A stretch of 64,000 nucleotides of DNA, taken from positions 35,416 through 99,415 of the forward strand of contig NZ_JAALBX010000015.1 of the NCBI RefSeq assembly GCF_011077955.1. The letters run 5' to 3'. Source of the DNA: Citrobacter freundii. GTDB lineage: Bacteria > Pseudomonadota > Gammaproteobacteria > Enterobacterales > Enterobacteriaceae. A program made the translations under genes and the position numbers. Under the pieces are notes generated by a model. The model was not told where the DNA came from, did not search any database, and worked only from the letters and a program-made list of their open reading frames with translations. This document shows positions 11,038 through 21,169 of this stretch, piece by piece. How positions within the stretch are numbered: position 1 is the stretch's first letter; every line of letters starts with the position of its first letter.

Positions 11038-11238
11038 GAACATCTCCCGTTGTATTATGTTTCCGTAGGGTAAGGATCGCGAGGCCTGCCTTCTCTGTGC
11101 CTTCGCCCAATAATGCCACTATAACCGTTAAAGGCGCAGAAGTGGAATCCTGCAGGCGCATCGCGTAGTGTAGTACGGCCTTTTTTTCGCCAGTCGTGAT
11201 CTACGGCCAACCGATTTTCAAGGAATAACAATAGCATT

Positions 11239-12363
11239 ATGCAAAACCTTTCCCCCACATCGCGCTATCTTCAGGCACTTCAGGATAAATCCCATCAACC
11301 TGATGAGGTACAACGCGAGGCGGTCAGCCGCCTTGACGCTATTTATCAGGCGCTAACGACGAAGCACGCTGAACCGCCGCAGGAACAAGGCCTTAAGGCC
11401 GCATTCAGTAAGCTTCTTGGAAAACGCCCGAGCGCGTCGCCTGCGCCGGTTCGCGGCCTGTATATGTGGGGCGGCGTAGGGCGCGGGAAAACCTGGCTGA
11501 TGGATATGTTTTATCACAGCCTGCCAGGGGAAAGAAAACAACGCCTGCACTTTCACCGGTTTATGCTCCATGTGCATGAAGAGCTTGGTCAGTTGCAAGG
11601 GCAGACCGACCCGCTGGAGATTATTGCCGATCGGTTTAAAGCCAACACCGATGTACTCTGCTTCGACGAATTTTTTGTGTCGGATATTACCGATGCCATG
11701 CTGCTGGGCGGATTAATGAAGGCGCTTTTCAGCCGGGGCATTACCCTCGTGGCGACATCGAATATTCCGCCAGACGAGCTTTATCGTAACGGTCTGCAAC
11801 GCGCGCGCTTTTTACCTGCGATCGAGGCGATTAAGCACTATTGCGATGTCATGAATGTCGACGCCGGGATTGATTACCGCCTGCGTACGCTGACGCAGGC
11901 ACATTTATGGCTCTCGCCGCTTAATGACGAGACGCGCCAACAAATGGATACGCTGTGGCGCGCGCTGGCGGGGGGCGCCTCTCACCAGGCGCCGACGCTT
12001 GAAATCAATCACCGTCCAATGGCAACGCGTGGCGTTTTGAATCAAACCCTGGCGGTAAGTTTCGACACGCTGTGCGTGGATGCGCGCAGCCAGCACGACT
12101 ACATCGAACTATCGCGCCAGTTTCACACGGTAATGCTTCATGATGTGGCGGTGATGACGCCGCTTATGGAAAGCGAGGCCAGACGCTTTATTGCGCTGGT
12201 GGATGAGTTTTACGAACGTCACGTGAAGCTTGTGGTATCCGCCGCCGCCCCGATGAGCGACATTTATCGCGGCGAGCAATTGCAATTCGAGTTTCAGCGT
12301 TGTTTATCCCGTTTACAGGAAATGCAGAGCGAAGCGTACCTGAAACTCGAGCACATGCCTTAA
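11239..12363 (+). CDS. zapE: ZapE (YhcM), cell-division ATPase
   Basis: ZapE is an AFG1-like AAA+ ATPase that interacts with FtsZ and affects Z-ring stability. The 374-residue protein has the Walker A motif WGGVGRGKTWLMD (about 75-87), Walker B VLCFDEFFV (about 137-145) and the family motif VATSNIPPDELYRNGLQR. The best ribosome binding site, AAGGA, is rather far upstream (about 15 bases), but the start matches the family N-terminus. It is divergent from zapG and precedes the ribosomal operon rplM-rpsI. Confidence 0.94.
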   Translation: MQNLSPTSRYLQALQDKSHQPDEVQREAVSRLDAIYQALTTKHAEPPQEQGLKAAFSKLLGKRPSASPAPVRGLYMWGGVGRGKTWLMDMFYHSLPGERKQRLHFHRFMLHVHEELGQLQGQTDPLEIIADRFKANTDVLCFDEFFVSDITDAMLLGGLMKALFSRGITLVATSNIPPDELYRNGLQRARFLPAIEAIKHYCDVMNVDAGIDYRLRTLTQAHLWLSPLNDETRQQMDTLWRALAGGASHQAPTLEINHRPMATRGVLNQTLAVSFDTLCVDARSQHDYIELSRQFHTVMLHDVAVMTPLMESEARRFIALVDEFYERHVKLVVSAAAPMSDIYRGEQLQFEFQRCLSRLQEMQSEAYLKLEHMP

Positions 12364-13035
<672 letters not shown>

Positions 13036-13047
13036 TCGGGATTATAG

Positions 13048-13443
<396 letters not shown>

Positions 13444-13473
13444 TTCTTTTTTGCTTTGCAAAATCGGATGGCG

Positions 13474-13503
13474 AAAAACCCGGTCGTTGTACCGGGTTTT
13501 TTT
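13474..13503 (+). terminator. Intrinsic terminator of rplM-rpsI
   Basis: AAAAACCCGGT (13474-13484) pairs with ACCGGGTTTTTTT (13491-13503) around a 6-base loop, ending in seven Ts. Confidence 0.88.
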
Positions 13504-13756
13504 ATGGCGATTTTCCTGGAAAGCGCCTAAATATCTGGTAGTGCATTACTTTTAAAGCAAATCCCGCATCGCCTCACCACAAAGTCCTCAAAATCTGGTA
13601 AACTATCATCCAATTTTCTGCCCAAATGCTGGTAACTGTTCACATTTTGGTCTGGACACTGGCTACGATGTCAGTTCGGCAGGGAAGGGTAACCCATAAA
13701 GCTGACCGCTGTTGCGGTTAGTAGCAGTATTTTTCTGAATATACCTGGAGGTTTTC

Positions 13757-14398
13757 ATGGCTGTCGCTGCCAACAAACGTTCGGTAATGACGCTGTTTTC
13801 TGGTCCTACTGATATCTATAGCCATCAGGTTCGCATCGTCCTGGCAGAGAAGGGTGTCAGTTTTGAAATTGAACATGTGGACGCCGACAACGTTCCACAG
13901 GATCTGATTGACCTCAACCCGAATCAAAGCGTACCGACCCTGGTAGACCGTGAATTAACGTTGTGGGAATCCCGCATCATCATGGAATACCTTGATGAGC
14001 GTTTCCCTCATCCTCCGCTGATGCCGGTTTATCCTGTGGCGCGCGGTGAGAGCCGTCTCTACATGCATCGTATCGAAAAAGACTGGTACAGCCTGATGAC
14101 GGTAGTGGTTAACGGTTCTGCACAGGAAGCGGACGCAGCGCGTAAACAGCTGCGCGAAGAGCTGCTGGCTATCGCCCCGGTATTTGGTCAAAAGCCTTAT
14201 TTCCTGAGTGATGAATTCAGCCTGGTGGATTGCTACCTTGCTCCGCTGCTGTGGCGTTTGCCGCAGTTGGGCATCGATCTGGCTGGCGCGGGTTCTAAAG
14301 AGCTGAAAGGTTATATGACCCGTGTATTTGAGCGCGACTCTTTCCTCGCTTCCCTGACGGAAGCGGAGCGCGAAATGCGTCTGCAAACCCGGGGCTAA
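13757..14398 (+). CDS. sspA: SspA, stringent starvation protein A
   Basis: SspA has a glutathione-S-transferase fold but lacks transferase activity. It binds RNA polymerase and promotes acid and stationary-phase survival by lowering H-NS levels. The 213-residue protein has the thioredoxin-like N-terminal half (VMTLFSGPTDIYSHQVRIVLAEKG, LVDRELTLWESRIIMEYLDERFPHPPLMP) and an all-helical C-terminal half. The conserved surface PHPPL segment is present. GGAGG lies 6 bases before the ATG. sspB follows after 5 bases. Confidence 0.96.
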   Translation: MAVAANKRSVMTLFSGPTDIYSHQVRIVLAEKGVSFEIEHVDADNVPQDLIDLNPNQSVPTLVDRELTLWESRIIMEYLDERFPHPPLMPVYPVARGESRLYMHRIEKDWYSLMTVVVNGSAQEADAARKQLREELLAIAPVFGQKPYFLSDEFSLVDCYLAPLLWRLPQLGIDLAGAGSKELKGYMTRVFERDSFLASLTEAEREMRLQTRG

Positions 14399-14403
14399 AC
14401 CGC

Positions 14404-14895
14404 ATGGATATGTCGCAACTTTCTCCACGTCGTCCGTATCTGCTGCGAGCCTTCTATGAATGGCTGCTGGATAACCAGCTTACGCCGCACCTGGTCGTGG
14501 ATGTGACGTTGCCGGGCGTCAATGTGCCAATGGAATACGCGCGTGACGGGCAAATCGTTTTGAATATCGCGCCGCGTGCGGTGGGTAATCTGGAGCTGGC
14601 CAACGACGAAGTGCGTTTCAACGCGCGTTTCGGCGGCGTGCCGCGCCAGGTTTACGTTCCTCTGGCTGCGGTGCTGGCGATTTATGCTCGTGAAAACGGC
14701 GCCGGCACCATGTTTGAGCCGGAAGCGGCTTATGACGAAGAAGCATCCAGCTTAAACGATGATGATTCAGGCATGGCGGAAACTGAAACCGTGATGTCGG
14801 TTATCGACGGCGATAAGCCCGATCATGAAGACGATACGCCGGATGACGATCCGCCACCGCGTGGAGGCCGTCCGGCACTGCGTGTTGTGAAGTAA
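14404..14895 (+). CDS. sspB: SspB, ClpXP specificity adaptor
   Basis: SspB delivers ssrA-tagged peptides from stalled ribosomes, and RseA fragments, to ClpXP. The 163-residue protein has the folded substrate-binding domain (about 1-115, RRPYLLRAFYEWLLDNQLTPH through YARENGAGTMFE), a variable acidic linker (about 115-150), and the C-terminal ClpX-binding motif RPALRVVK. It is the second gene of sspAB. In E. coli the nan region lies downstream; here darP follows on the opposite strand. Confidence 0.96.
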   Translation: MDMSQLSPRRPYLLRAFYEWLLDNQLTPHLVVDVTLPGVNVPMEYARDGQIVLNIAPRAVGNLELANDEVRFNARFGGVPRQVYVPLAAVLAIYARENGAGTMFEPEAAYDEEASSLNDDDSGMAETETVMSVIDGDKPDHEDDTPDDDPPPRGGRPALRVVK

Positions 14896-14907
14896 AAGAC
14901 GTTGTAT

Positions 14908-14939
14908 AAAAAAAGCCGGGGCAAAATCCCGGCTTTTTT
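14908..14939. terminator. Bidirectional terminator between sspB and darP
   Basis: GCCGGG (14915-14920) pairs with CCCGGC (14928-14933). Seven As lie on the left and six Ts on the right, so it can end transcription from both convergent genes. Confidence 0.85.
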
Positions 14940-14957
14940 ATTGGGCATAAGAAAGGT

Positions 14958-15506
14958 TTACGGCTGCTCTTCTGCCAGCTCACGCAGATACTGGAAGATC
15001 AAGCGCGCAGATTTTGGCGGCTTGTTGCCTTCCTGTTCTTTTTTGGCATTACGGATAAGCGAGCGCAACTGCTGGCGATCCGCCTGCGGCCATAATTTCA
15101 GTACGTCCGGAACCGCATCATCGCCTTCTTCAATCAGTCTGTCGCGCAGGGCTTCCAGTTTATGGAACAGCGCAACCTGTTGGTTATGGCGATTTTTGAG
15201 CTTATCAAGCGCCTGACGAATGGGATCGACATCGCGGTTACGCAACATTTTTCCGATCAGTTGAAGCTGGCGACGGCGACCTTCTTTTTTGATTTTCTGC
15301 GCCAGATCGATGGCGGCCCGCAGTTCTTCATCCAGCGGGATTTTATCCAGCGCATTTTTACCCAGCTCAACCATCTCAAGGCCGAGGCGCTTTAACTCTT
15401 CGGCGTCGCGTTTAATCTCGCTTTTACTCACCCAGATGATTTCATCATCATCGTCGTTTTCATCATCGGGCACGTCGTCGAGCCAGTCTTCGGGCTGCTT
15501 TGTCAT
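14958..15506 (-). CDS. darP: DarP (YjgA), 50S ribosome assembly factor
   Basis: DarP associates with late pre-50S particles and helps ribosome assembly. The 182-residue, highly charged protein has an acidic N-terminus ([21 protein letters not shown]), the conserved [18 protein letters not shown] helix and a helical C-terminal domain ending [20 protein letters not shown] lies 8 bases before the ATG. It diverges from tldE, as in E. coli; there the pair maps far from sspAB. Confidence 0.93.
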   Translation of the reverse strand: MTKQPEDWLDDVPDDENDDDDEIIWVSKSEIKRDAEELKRLGLEMVELGKNALDKIPLDEELRAAIDLAQKIKKEGRRRQLQLIGKMLRNRDVDPIRQALDKLKNRHNQQVALFHKLEALRDRLIEEGDDAVPDVLKLWPQADRQQLRSLIRNAKKEQEGNKPPKSARLIFQYLRELAEEQP

Positions 15507-15612
15507 TTCAGGCTCCTTAAAAAAAGAGGCTAATACTAACAGTATTGGTGCGCACTGCGAAATGGTTCTCTGTTAGACTCACTTAAGACGTTTCGAATTA
15601 TCACCTTAAATT

Positions 15613-16965
15613 ATGGCACTCGCGATGAAAGTAATCACACAAGTTGAAGCGCAGCGCAAAACGCTGGAACAAGCTGTCTCTCAGGCGCTGGAGCTCGCTG
15701 CCGGTAAAGCCGACGGTGCGGAAGTGGCGGTCAGTAAAACCACAGGCATCAGCGTCAGCACCCGCTACGGTGAAGTAGAAAACGTAGAATTTAACAGCGA
15801 TGGCGCACTGGGCATCACGGTTTATCACCAGAACCGTAAAGGCAGCGCCTCATCCACTGATTTAAGCCCCGATGCGATTGCTCGCACCGTACAGGCCGCA
15901 CTCGATATCGCCCGGTTTACTTCGCCAGACCCGTGCGCAGGCGTGGCGGATAAAGAATTACTGGCGTTCGACGCCCCAGATTTAGATCTCTTCCACCCGG
16001 CAGAAGTGGATGCCGATCGCGCTATAGAGCTGGCGGCGCGCGCAGAAGAGATCGCGCTTAAAGCGGATAAACGCATCACCAACACCGAAGGCGGCAGCTT
16101 TAACAGCCATTACGGCATCAAAGTGTTCGGCAATAGTCACGGTATGCTGCAAAGCTACTGCTCAACGCGTCATTCGCTTTCAAGCTGCGTCATCGCAGAA
16201 CAGGATGGCGATATGGAGCGTGATTACGCTTATACCATTGGTCGTGCCATTGAGGATCTGCGCTCGCCGGAATCCGTAGGTGAAGAATGCGCCCGACGCG
16301 TGCTGTCTCGCCTGGCGCCGCGTAAGTTGTCCACCATGAAGGCCCCGGTGATTTTTGCAAGCGAAGTGGCGACTGGCCTGTTTGGTCACCTCGTTGGCGC
16401 GATTGCGGGCGGCGCGGTGTATCGCAAATCAACTTTCCTGCTGGACGCGCTCGGCACGCAAATTCTGCCGGAGTGGCTGACAATTGAAGAGCATCCGCAT
16501 CTGCTGAAAGGGCTGGCTTCCACGCCGTTTGACAGCGAAGGGGTGCGCACTACGCGTCGCGATATCGTCAAAGACGGCGTATTGCAGCAGTGGCTTTTAA
16601 CCAACTACTCGGCAAGAAAGCTCGGCTTAACCAGCACGGGCCATGCGGGTGGCATCCATAACTGGCGCATCAACGGGCGCGGCTTAGGCTTTGATGCGCT
16701 GCTCAAAGAGATGGGCACCGGCCTTGTGGTAACCGAGTTGATGGGGCAGGGCGTTAGCGGTATTACCGGCGATTACTCTCGCGGCGCCGCCGGTTTCTGG
16801 GTGGAAAATGGCGTTATCCAGTATCCGGTGAGTGAAATCACTATCGCGGGGAATCTTAAAGATATGTGGCGCAATATCGTCACGATTGGCGACGATATCG
16901 AAACCCGCAGTAATATTCAGTGTGGTTCCGTGCTGTTACCGGAGATGAAAATCGCCGGGCAGTAA
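15613..16965 (+). CDS. tldE: TldE (PmbA), metalloprotease subunit
   Basis: TldE pairs with TldD to form a protease that trims the microcin B17 leader peptide and degrades unfolded peptides such as CcdA. TldE lacks the zinc-binding HExxxH motif that its partner supplies, and none is present here. The 450-residue length equals E. coli PmbA. Conserved blocks are [27 protein letters not shown] and [29 protein letters not shown]. No good ribosome binding site precedes ATG 15613; ATG 15625 is an alternative start. tldD is not in the window. Confidence 0.95.
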   Translation: MALAMKVITQVEAQRKTLEQAVSQALELAAGKADGAEVAVSKTTGISVSTRYGEVENVEFNSDGALGITVYHQNRKGSASSTDLSPDAIARTVQAALDIARFTSPDPCAGVADKELLAFDAPDLDLFHPAEVDADRAIELAARAEEIALKADKRITNTEGGSFNSHYGIKVFGNSHGMLQSYCSTRHSLSSCVIAEQDGDMERDYAYTIGRAIEDLRSPESVGEECARRVLSRLAPRKLSTMKAPVIFASEVATGLFGHLVGAIAGGAVYRKSTFLLDALGTQILPEWLTIEEHPHLLKGLASTPFDSEGVRTTRRDIVKDGVLQQWLLTNYSARKLGLTSTGHAGGIHNWRINGRGLGFDALLKEMGTGLVVTELMGQGVSGITGDYSRGAAGFWVENGVIQYPVSEITIAGNLKDMWRNIVTIGDDIETRSNIQCGSVLLPEMKIAGQ

Positions 16966-16975
16966 CGACAAGACG

Positions 16976-16999
16976 GGCGCGAGGTATCGCGCCTTCTCT
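16976..16999 (+). terminator. Probable terminator of tldE
   Basis: GGCGCGA (16976-16982) and TCGCGCC (16987-16993) enclose a GGTA loop and are followed by a T-rich stretch interrupted by C. Confidence 0.65.
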
Positions 17000-17366
17000 T
17001 TTCATTCTCATTTTTTACGCCCGCATACTGTAAAATAGTTATAATTTTTTATCGTCTAATTAGTAAGTTAATTATTCCAAGCCCAATCAAACTAATTTCT
17101 CTTTCAAAAAAACTTTATTAATCATTAATGATTCTATTAATTATATCCAATTAATTAGTTTGGTGAATGCTATATATAAATGGTATATTTTTTTAGGATG
17201 TATTTTTTAAGATATGTGCCATATTGTAATATTCTGTAATTGATAGATAATATTGATGACTTTATTAATTTCAAAACATCTAAATTTATAATTTATAAGT
17301 TTAGGTGTTATTTCTCATATGCGCCCTTTGAAACAATTAGTAATATGGTAGAGGATGACCATAAAT
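17000..17366 (+). promoter_or_regulatory. Very AT-rich region upstream of the autotransporter
   Basis: About 330 bases (17030-17350) consist mostly of A and T, with TTAATTA-type runs, in clear contrast with the GC-rich flanking genes. No coding potential is seen. Such sequence is typical of H-NS-silenced, horizontally acquired genes and should contain the promoter of the autotransporter. I cannot choose between the many AT-rich -10-like sequences. Confidence 0.6.
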
Positions 17367-19871
17367 ATGTCTCGTTCATATGACATCAACAATATTCGGC
17401 ATTTTACAAAATATTCTTATTTAAAGTATTCGATGATTTTCGCAGGTCTTGTTGCATTTAATTCTTATGCAAGTTGTGGCTCGTCTGGCGGCACGATTGA
17501 TTCGCCTACGACGGCAGACTGTGAGATCAGTGATGCAAACGGAAAGTTAACTATCAATAGCGATCTTACGGATGCTTTAAAATTCTCAGGTAATAACACC
17601 TCACTGATCATTGGTAGTGCCGGTGTATGGACTGATAATGTCTTTACTGAAGATGGCATGGCAGTGACCAAAGGAAATTGGTCCTTGAAAAATGATGGAA
17701 CTATTAAGAAGACAGCAACGGGCGGCGGTGATTTAATAGCGATTAGCGCCGCTGGTGATTACTCTGTTGAAAATAACGGTAGCATTAGTCGCACTGTTAG
17801 TAGTTCGGATAGTAACAATGCTTACTCTAATACTTTCGAAATTAGAGGGGCCAGCGGAATAAATTTCACTCTTAATAATAATGGTGTAATTAACAACGAT
17901 GTAGCACCAGTTATAAATGATATTGCTGGGAATGCAAAAATTGTTATTAATAATAAAGATGGTGTCATCAAGTCACCTAAAACCGATATCGCATTGAAAT
18001 TTTCTGGCGATGCATCAACAAATACTGTGACTATCACAAACGCTGGTGAGATCAGCGCTAAGAATGAAGCTATTCATTCTGAAGCTAAAACGATAATTTA
18101 TAACTCAGGTAAGATCGCAGGCGAGTCTGTTGCTATTTCATTGGGATCAAAAAATGATGAACTTTATCTTGATCCTACCTCCGATATTACAGGAGCGGTT
18201 AAGGCTGGCGACGGTACCGATACGCTCACCTTACGGGGAGAGGAAAGTAATGGCGAACTTAAAAATGTTAATGATTACCAGGGATTTGAGAAACTGGTGA
18301 AAGAAGGCGCTAACACCTGGATGCTTTCCGGGAAAGAGGTGACTTTTACTGATAGTACGCAGATCAATTCAGGTAACCTTTTAATGAATCCTGACGTGGT
18401 CTTAACCTCTAAAAATGTCACTATTAATCAAGGTGCTACTTTAGGGGGGTATGGTACCGTTAAGGGTAACGTTACCAACAGTGGCACCTTAGCGATTGGC
18501 ACCGCAGCGCCAGGTTTTGAAAGCGGCGGTTCGTCAGATTTTACTATTAATGGTAATTACACGGGTAATAATGGTTCTGTGGTCATGAATATGGCCCTCA
18601 ATGACGATATTACTTCTTCTGGCAGCAAGCTTGTCATCACGGGTGATACTGCCGGGACCACGAACATTACCATTAATAATGTGGGCGGTAATGGTGGTCA
18701 GACAGTTGAAGGCATCGAAGTCGTTGATGTTGGCCGTAAATCTGACGGTGAGTTTATTCAAAATGGCCGTATAGTTGCTGGTGCTTATGACTATAACCTT
18801 GTCAAAGGAAAATCTTCGGACGCAGCCGATGGTAATTGGTATTTGACCTCTTATACAGAACCAACGCCAGAACCAACGCCCGAACCTCAGCCAGAGCCGC
18901 AACCTAAACCACCGGTACGTCCTGAGGCGGGGGCTTATCTGGGTAACCAGGCAGCGGCCAAATCCATGTTCATGAGTACGATGCGTGATCGCATGGGTGA
19001 ACAAAACTTCACACAGACATTGGCATCGGATGATCTTTTACCGTCAACATGGTTGCGTACCTCCGGCTCTCGTACTGAAAATAAAGCGGCTGGTAATATT
19101 GATAATACTACCGATTCCAACATGTTCCAGTTAGGCAGCGATATCACCGCCTGGTCTGCGAACGGTACGGATCGTGGACATGTGGGCTTTATGTTTGGTT
19201 ATGGCTATGCCAAAACAGAATCGTATTCAGCTGCTTCGAAAGAAGGTGCTCGTCATGCAACAGGTAAAGCACAAGGCTATAATACCGGACTGTATGGCAC
19301 GTGGTTTGCTGATGCGAAGAACATGACGGGCCTGTATGTTGATTCGTGGCTGCAGTATTCCTGGTTTGATAACGAGGTAAAAGGCGACGGCCTGGGATCG
19401 CAAAAATATGACAGTGATTTGTGGCAGGGCTCTGTAGAAACAGGCTATACCGCGCTTGCGGTTCAGAATGGTGAAAAATCACTTTATATCGAGCCTCAGG
19501 CTCAGGTGATTTATACCTCAATGAATACAGATGACTTTAACGAAGTGAATGGCACACGGATTCATGATGCTGATGCAAGCGGTTATACAACTCGCCTGGG
19601 GATGCGAATTTTTGGTCGTACGATGAAGAATAATACGGCGATTGAACCCTTCATTGAAGCTAACTGGTGGCATGACTCTTCCCCTAATTCCACGAAAATG
19701 AACAGTGATAAAGTCTATGACGATACGCCAGCTAGTCGCTATGAAATGAAAGGTGGTGTTGAAGGTAAAATCAACAACACATTACACTCATGGGCAAATG
19801 TTGGTTACCAAACTGGTGAAAATGATTATAGCGAGATTACTGGTATGGTGGGTGTAAAGTATATCTGGTAA
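17367..19871 (+). CDS. Type Va autotransporter, pertactin-like barrel
   Basis: This 834-residue protein is a classical self-secreting surface protein. It has an extended signal sequence (about 1-36, ending NSYASC), a beta-helical passenger rich in Asn, Gly, Ser and Thr (about 37-495), and a pertactin-type junction/autochaperone segment (about 355-490, from GATLGGYGTVKG to NWYLTS). A proline-glutamate linker (about 496-516) and a 12-stranded barrel (about 555-834, ending VKYIW) follow. ATG 17367 fits the GAGG at 17351-17354 better than ATG 17355. No RGD or serine-protease motif is seen. Codon use is AT-rich, unlike the neighbours. The function is probably adhesion or aggregation, but the target is unknown. 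It is absent from the E. coli tldE-cybC interval. Confidence 0.92.
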   Translation: MSRSYDINNIRHFTKYSYLKYSMIFAGLVAFNSYASCGSSGGTIDSPTTADCEISDANGKLTINSDLTDALKFSGNNTSLIIGSAGVWTDNVFTEDGMAVTKGNWSLKNDGTIKKTATGGGDLIAISAAGDYSVENNGSISRTVSSSDSNNAYSNTFEIRGASGINFTLNNNGVINNDVAPVINDIAGNAKIVINNKDGVIKSPKTDIALKFSGDASTNTVTITNAGEISAKNEAIHSEAKTIIYNSGKIAGESVAISLGSKNDELYLDPTSDITGAVKAGDGTDTLTLRGEESNGELKNVNDYQGFEKLVKEGANTWMLSGKEVTFTDSTQINSGNLLMNPDVVLTSKNVTINQGATLGGYGTVKGNVTNSGTLAIGTAAPGFESGGSSDFTINGNYTGNNGSVVMNMALNDDITSSGSKLVITGDTAGTTNITINNVGGNGGQTVEGIEVVDVGRKSDGEFIQNGRIVAGAYDYNLVKGKSSDAADGNWYLTSYTEPTPEPTPEPQPEPQPKPPVRPEAGAYLGNQAAAKSMFMSTMRDRMGEQNFTQTLASDDLLPSTWLRTSGSRTENKAAGNIDNTTDSNMFQLGSDITAWSANGTDRGHVGFMFGYGYAKTESYSAASKEGARHATGKAQGYNTGLYGTWFADAKNMTGLYVDSWLQYSWFDNEVKGDGLGSQKYDSDLWQGSVETGYTALAVQNGEKSLYIEPQAQVIYTSMNTDDFNEVNGTRIHDADASGYTTRLGMRIFGRTMKNNTAIEPFIEANWWHDSSPNSTKMNSDKVYDDTPASRYEMKGGVEGKINNTLHSWANVGYQTGENDYSEITGMVGVKYIW

Positions 19872-19890
19872 ATAAGCCATTTTTCTAATC

Positions 19891-19921
19891 AAATCCGGGT
19901 CTTGCAGCCCGGATTTTTTTA
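19891..19921 (+). terminator. Intrinsic terminator of the autotransporter gene
   Basis: ATCCGGG (19893-19899) and CCCGGAT (19908-19914) around an 8-base loop, followed by seven Ts. Confidence 0.85.
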
Positions 19922-20126
19922 TTTTTTAGCAGATGATCGTCATTTTTTTATGACGCAGCTATCGAATGAAATTACTTTTAAAGATAGAACCAATTTTATT
20001 GGCGACGACGGTAAAACTTAACGCTATATTCAGGAAAGCTCAATATTCTTCAGGAAGATGATGAATGTTGAGTAATAACCAAATATTGGCGCTGTTGTCG
20101 CGCTGCTTAATAAAAAAGGTGACCCA

Positions 20127-20513
20127 ATGCGTAAGCAACTGATTGCAATGTTAGCCGTATCGTCCGTGTTATTCAGTGCCACCAGCCTGGCGAGGGATCT
20201 TGAAGATGATATGGATATCCTCAACGGCAACCTGAAAACCGTACAAAAAACTGATAATGCCGGTGAGTTGAAAAATGCGCTGACCGCTATGCGCGAAGCG
20301 GCGATGGATGCCCAAAAAGCCACGCCGCCAAAACTTGAAGGCAAAGCGCCGGACAGCCCCGAAATGAAAGATTTCCGTCATGGCCTCCAGACACTGGTTG
20401 GGCAAATCGACGGGGCGCTTAAGCTCGCGAATGAAGGAAAAATTAAAGAGGCCAAAGCGGCTGCGGAAGATTTTAAAACTACGCGCAATACCTACCACAA
20501 AAAATATCGTTAA
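20127..20513 (+). CDS. cybC: Cytochrome b562
   Basis: Soluble periplasmic four-helix-bundle cytochrome with one non-covalent b haem. The 128-residue precursor has a complete 22-residue signal peptide ([22 protein letters not shown]) and a 106-residue mature protein. The haem ligands Met7 (DLEDDM) and His102 (TYHKKYR) of the mature numbering are both present. The physiological electron partner is unknown. In E. coli K-12 cybC is annotated as lacking its signal-sequence start, so this copy is more complete. It is followed by a small hairpin. Confidence 0.95.
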   Translation: MRKQLIAMLAVSSVLFSATSLARDLEDDMDILNGNLKTVQKTDNAGELKNALTAMREAAMDAQKATPPKLEGKAPDSPEMKDFRHGLQTLVGQIDGALKLANEGKIKEAKAAAEDFKTTRNTYHKKYR

Positions 20514-20528
20514 TGATATCGCCGTTCG

Positions 20529-20548
20529 CGGGAGCCGCTGCGCTCCCG
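20529..20548 (+). terminator. Weak hairpin after cybC
   Basis: CGGGAGC and GCTCCCG pair around a 6-base loop 16 bases after the cybC stop. The following T-run is short and interrupted by C, so termination may be partial. Confidence 0.5.
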
Positions 20549-20731
20549 ATTTCTCCCTCGGTTGTCATAAGCAAAGCCAATGGCTGTCACAATTCTTCTT
20601 ATTCCTCAGCAGTCTGATACGTGCCTTTCGTGACGTTTTTTAGCGTTTCCCCGCGATATCCATCACACAATTCCAGTCATAATGCGCTGATGCCGCCTTT
20701 TTTGTGGAACAGATCACTGTCGCCACTCCCG

Positions 20732-20751
20732 TTTCCACTTCGAAGTGGAAA
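20732..20751. promoter_or_regulatory. 20-bp perfect palindrome, candidate operator
   Basis: TTTCCACTTCGAAGTGGAAA is exactly self-complementary and lies about 70 bases before the first gene of the locus. Its length and position suit a dimeric DNA-binding protein. The regulator encoded at the end of the locus (26337-28247) is the obvious candidate. It has no following T-run, so it is unlikely to be a terminator. Confidence 0.55.
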
Positions 20752-20819
20752 ACAACTCGCTACAAACTATTAACCTCTCTCGTTACTTTTATCCCAGAGC
20801 CATTAACGGGGTAAGACCA

Positions 20820-21158
20820 GTGAAAAACGGAGCAGTAATCAAGGATGGGGAAAAACAGGCGATGCAAACCGGCGAGCTGGCCGAGCGCATGCTGGAGCAG
20901 GTTTACGCCTTACTTCATCGCCATCACATCATCCCCAATGCGGTACAAGAGCAAATGCTGACCTCACACGTCCGCGCTATGGCGCACCGCTCAGTCACTG
21001 GCGAGTCGCTGCCGGATGTGGATGCCAGTTTATTTGACGAAATCTCCGCCGACTCAATGGCGCTTGCGCGTGAAGTCGTCGCTGCGTTTGGCAACCTGCC
21101 TGACGAAGAAGCCTGGCTGCTCTCCGTTCACTTCGAAGTCGCGAAAGACAACCTTTAA
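20820..21158 (+). CDS. Stand-alone PRD-domain protein (EF_0829 type)
   Basis: A small protein of 112 residues if GTG 20820 is the start (GGGG 8 bases upstream). ATG 20862 would give 98 residues, and the longest open frame begins inside the palindrome at 20745, which is unlikely. The body resembles a single PTS regulation domain (PRD) all-helical unit: LAERMLEQVYALLHRHHIIP, then LTSHVRAMAHRS with a conserved His, then NLPDEEAWLLSVHFEVAKDNL with a second His. It carries no DNA- or RNA-binding domain. PRDs are phosphorylated on histidines by HPr or EIIB, so it may sense PTS state and act with the regulator at 26337. It is the first gene of the locus. Confidence 0.7.
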   Translation: MKNGAVIKDGEKQAMQTGELAERMLEQVYALLHRHHIIPNAVQEQMLTSHVRAMAHRSVTGESLPDVDASLFDEISADSMALAREVVAAFGNLPDEEAWLLSVHFEVAKDNL

Positions 21159-21169
21159 GGAGCAACACA

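Larger units (their letters stand above)
20514..20819 (+). promoter_or_regulatory. Upstream region of the nine-gene catabolic locus
   Basis: About 300 bases between cybC and the first locus gene. It holds the cybC hairpin and a 20-bp perfect palindrome at 20732-20751. A further GTGGAA half-site lies at 20704-20709, about 29 bases from the palindrome. I see no sigma-54 GG-N10-GC promoter and no certain sigma-70 -35/-10 pair, although the promoter must lie here. Confidence 0.55.

Noticed and set aside
20514..20819. Possible sigma-54 (-24/-12) promoter before the catabolic locus, as for the Salmonella dga operon
   Set aside because: No TGGCAC-N5-TTGC-like sequence is present, and the local regulator has no AAA+ sigma-54 activator domain.
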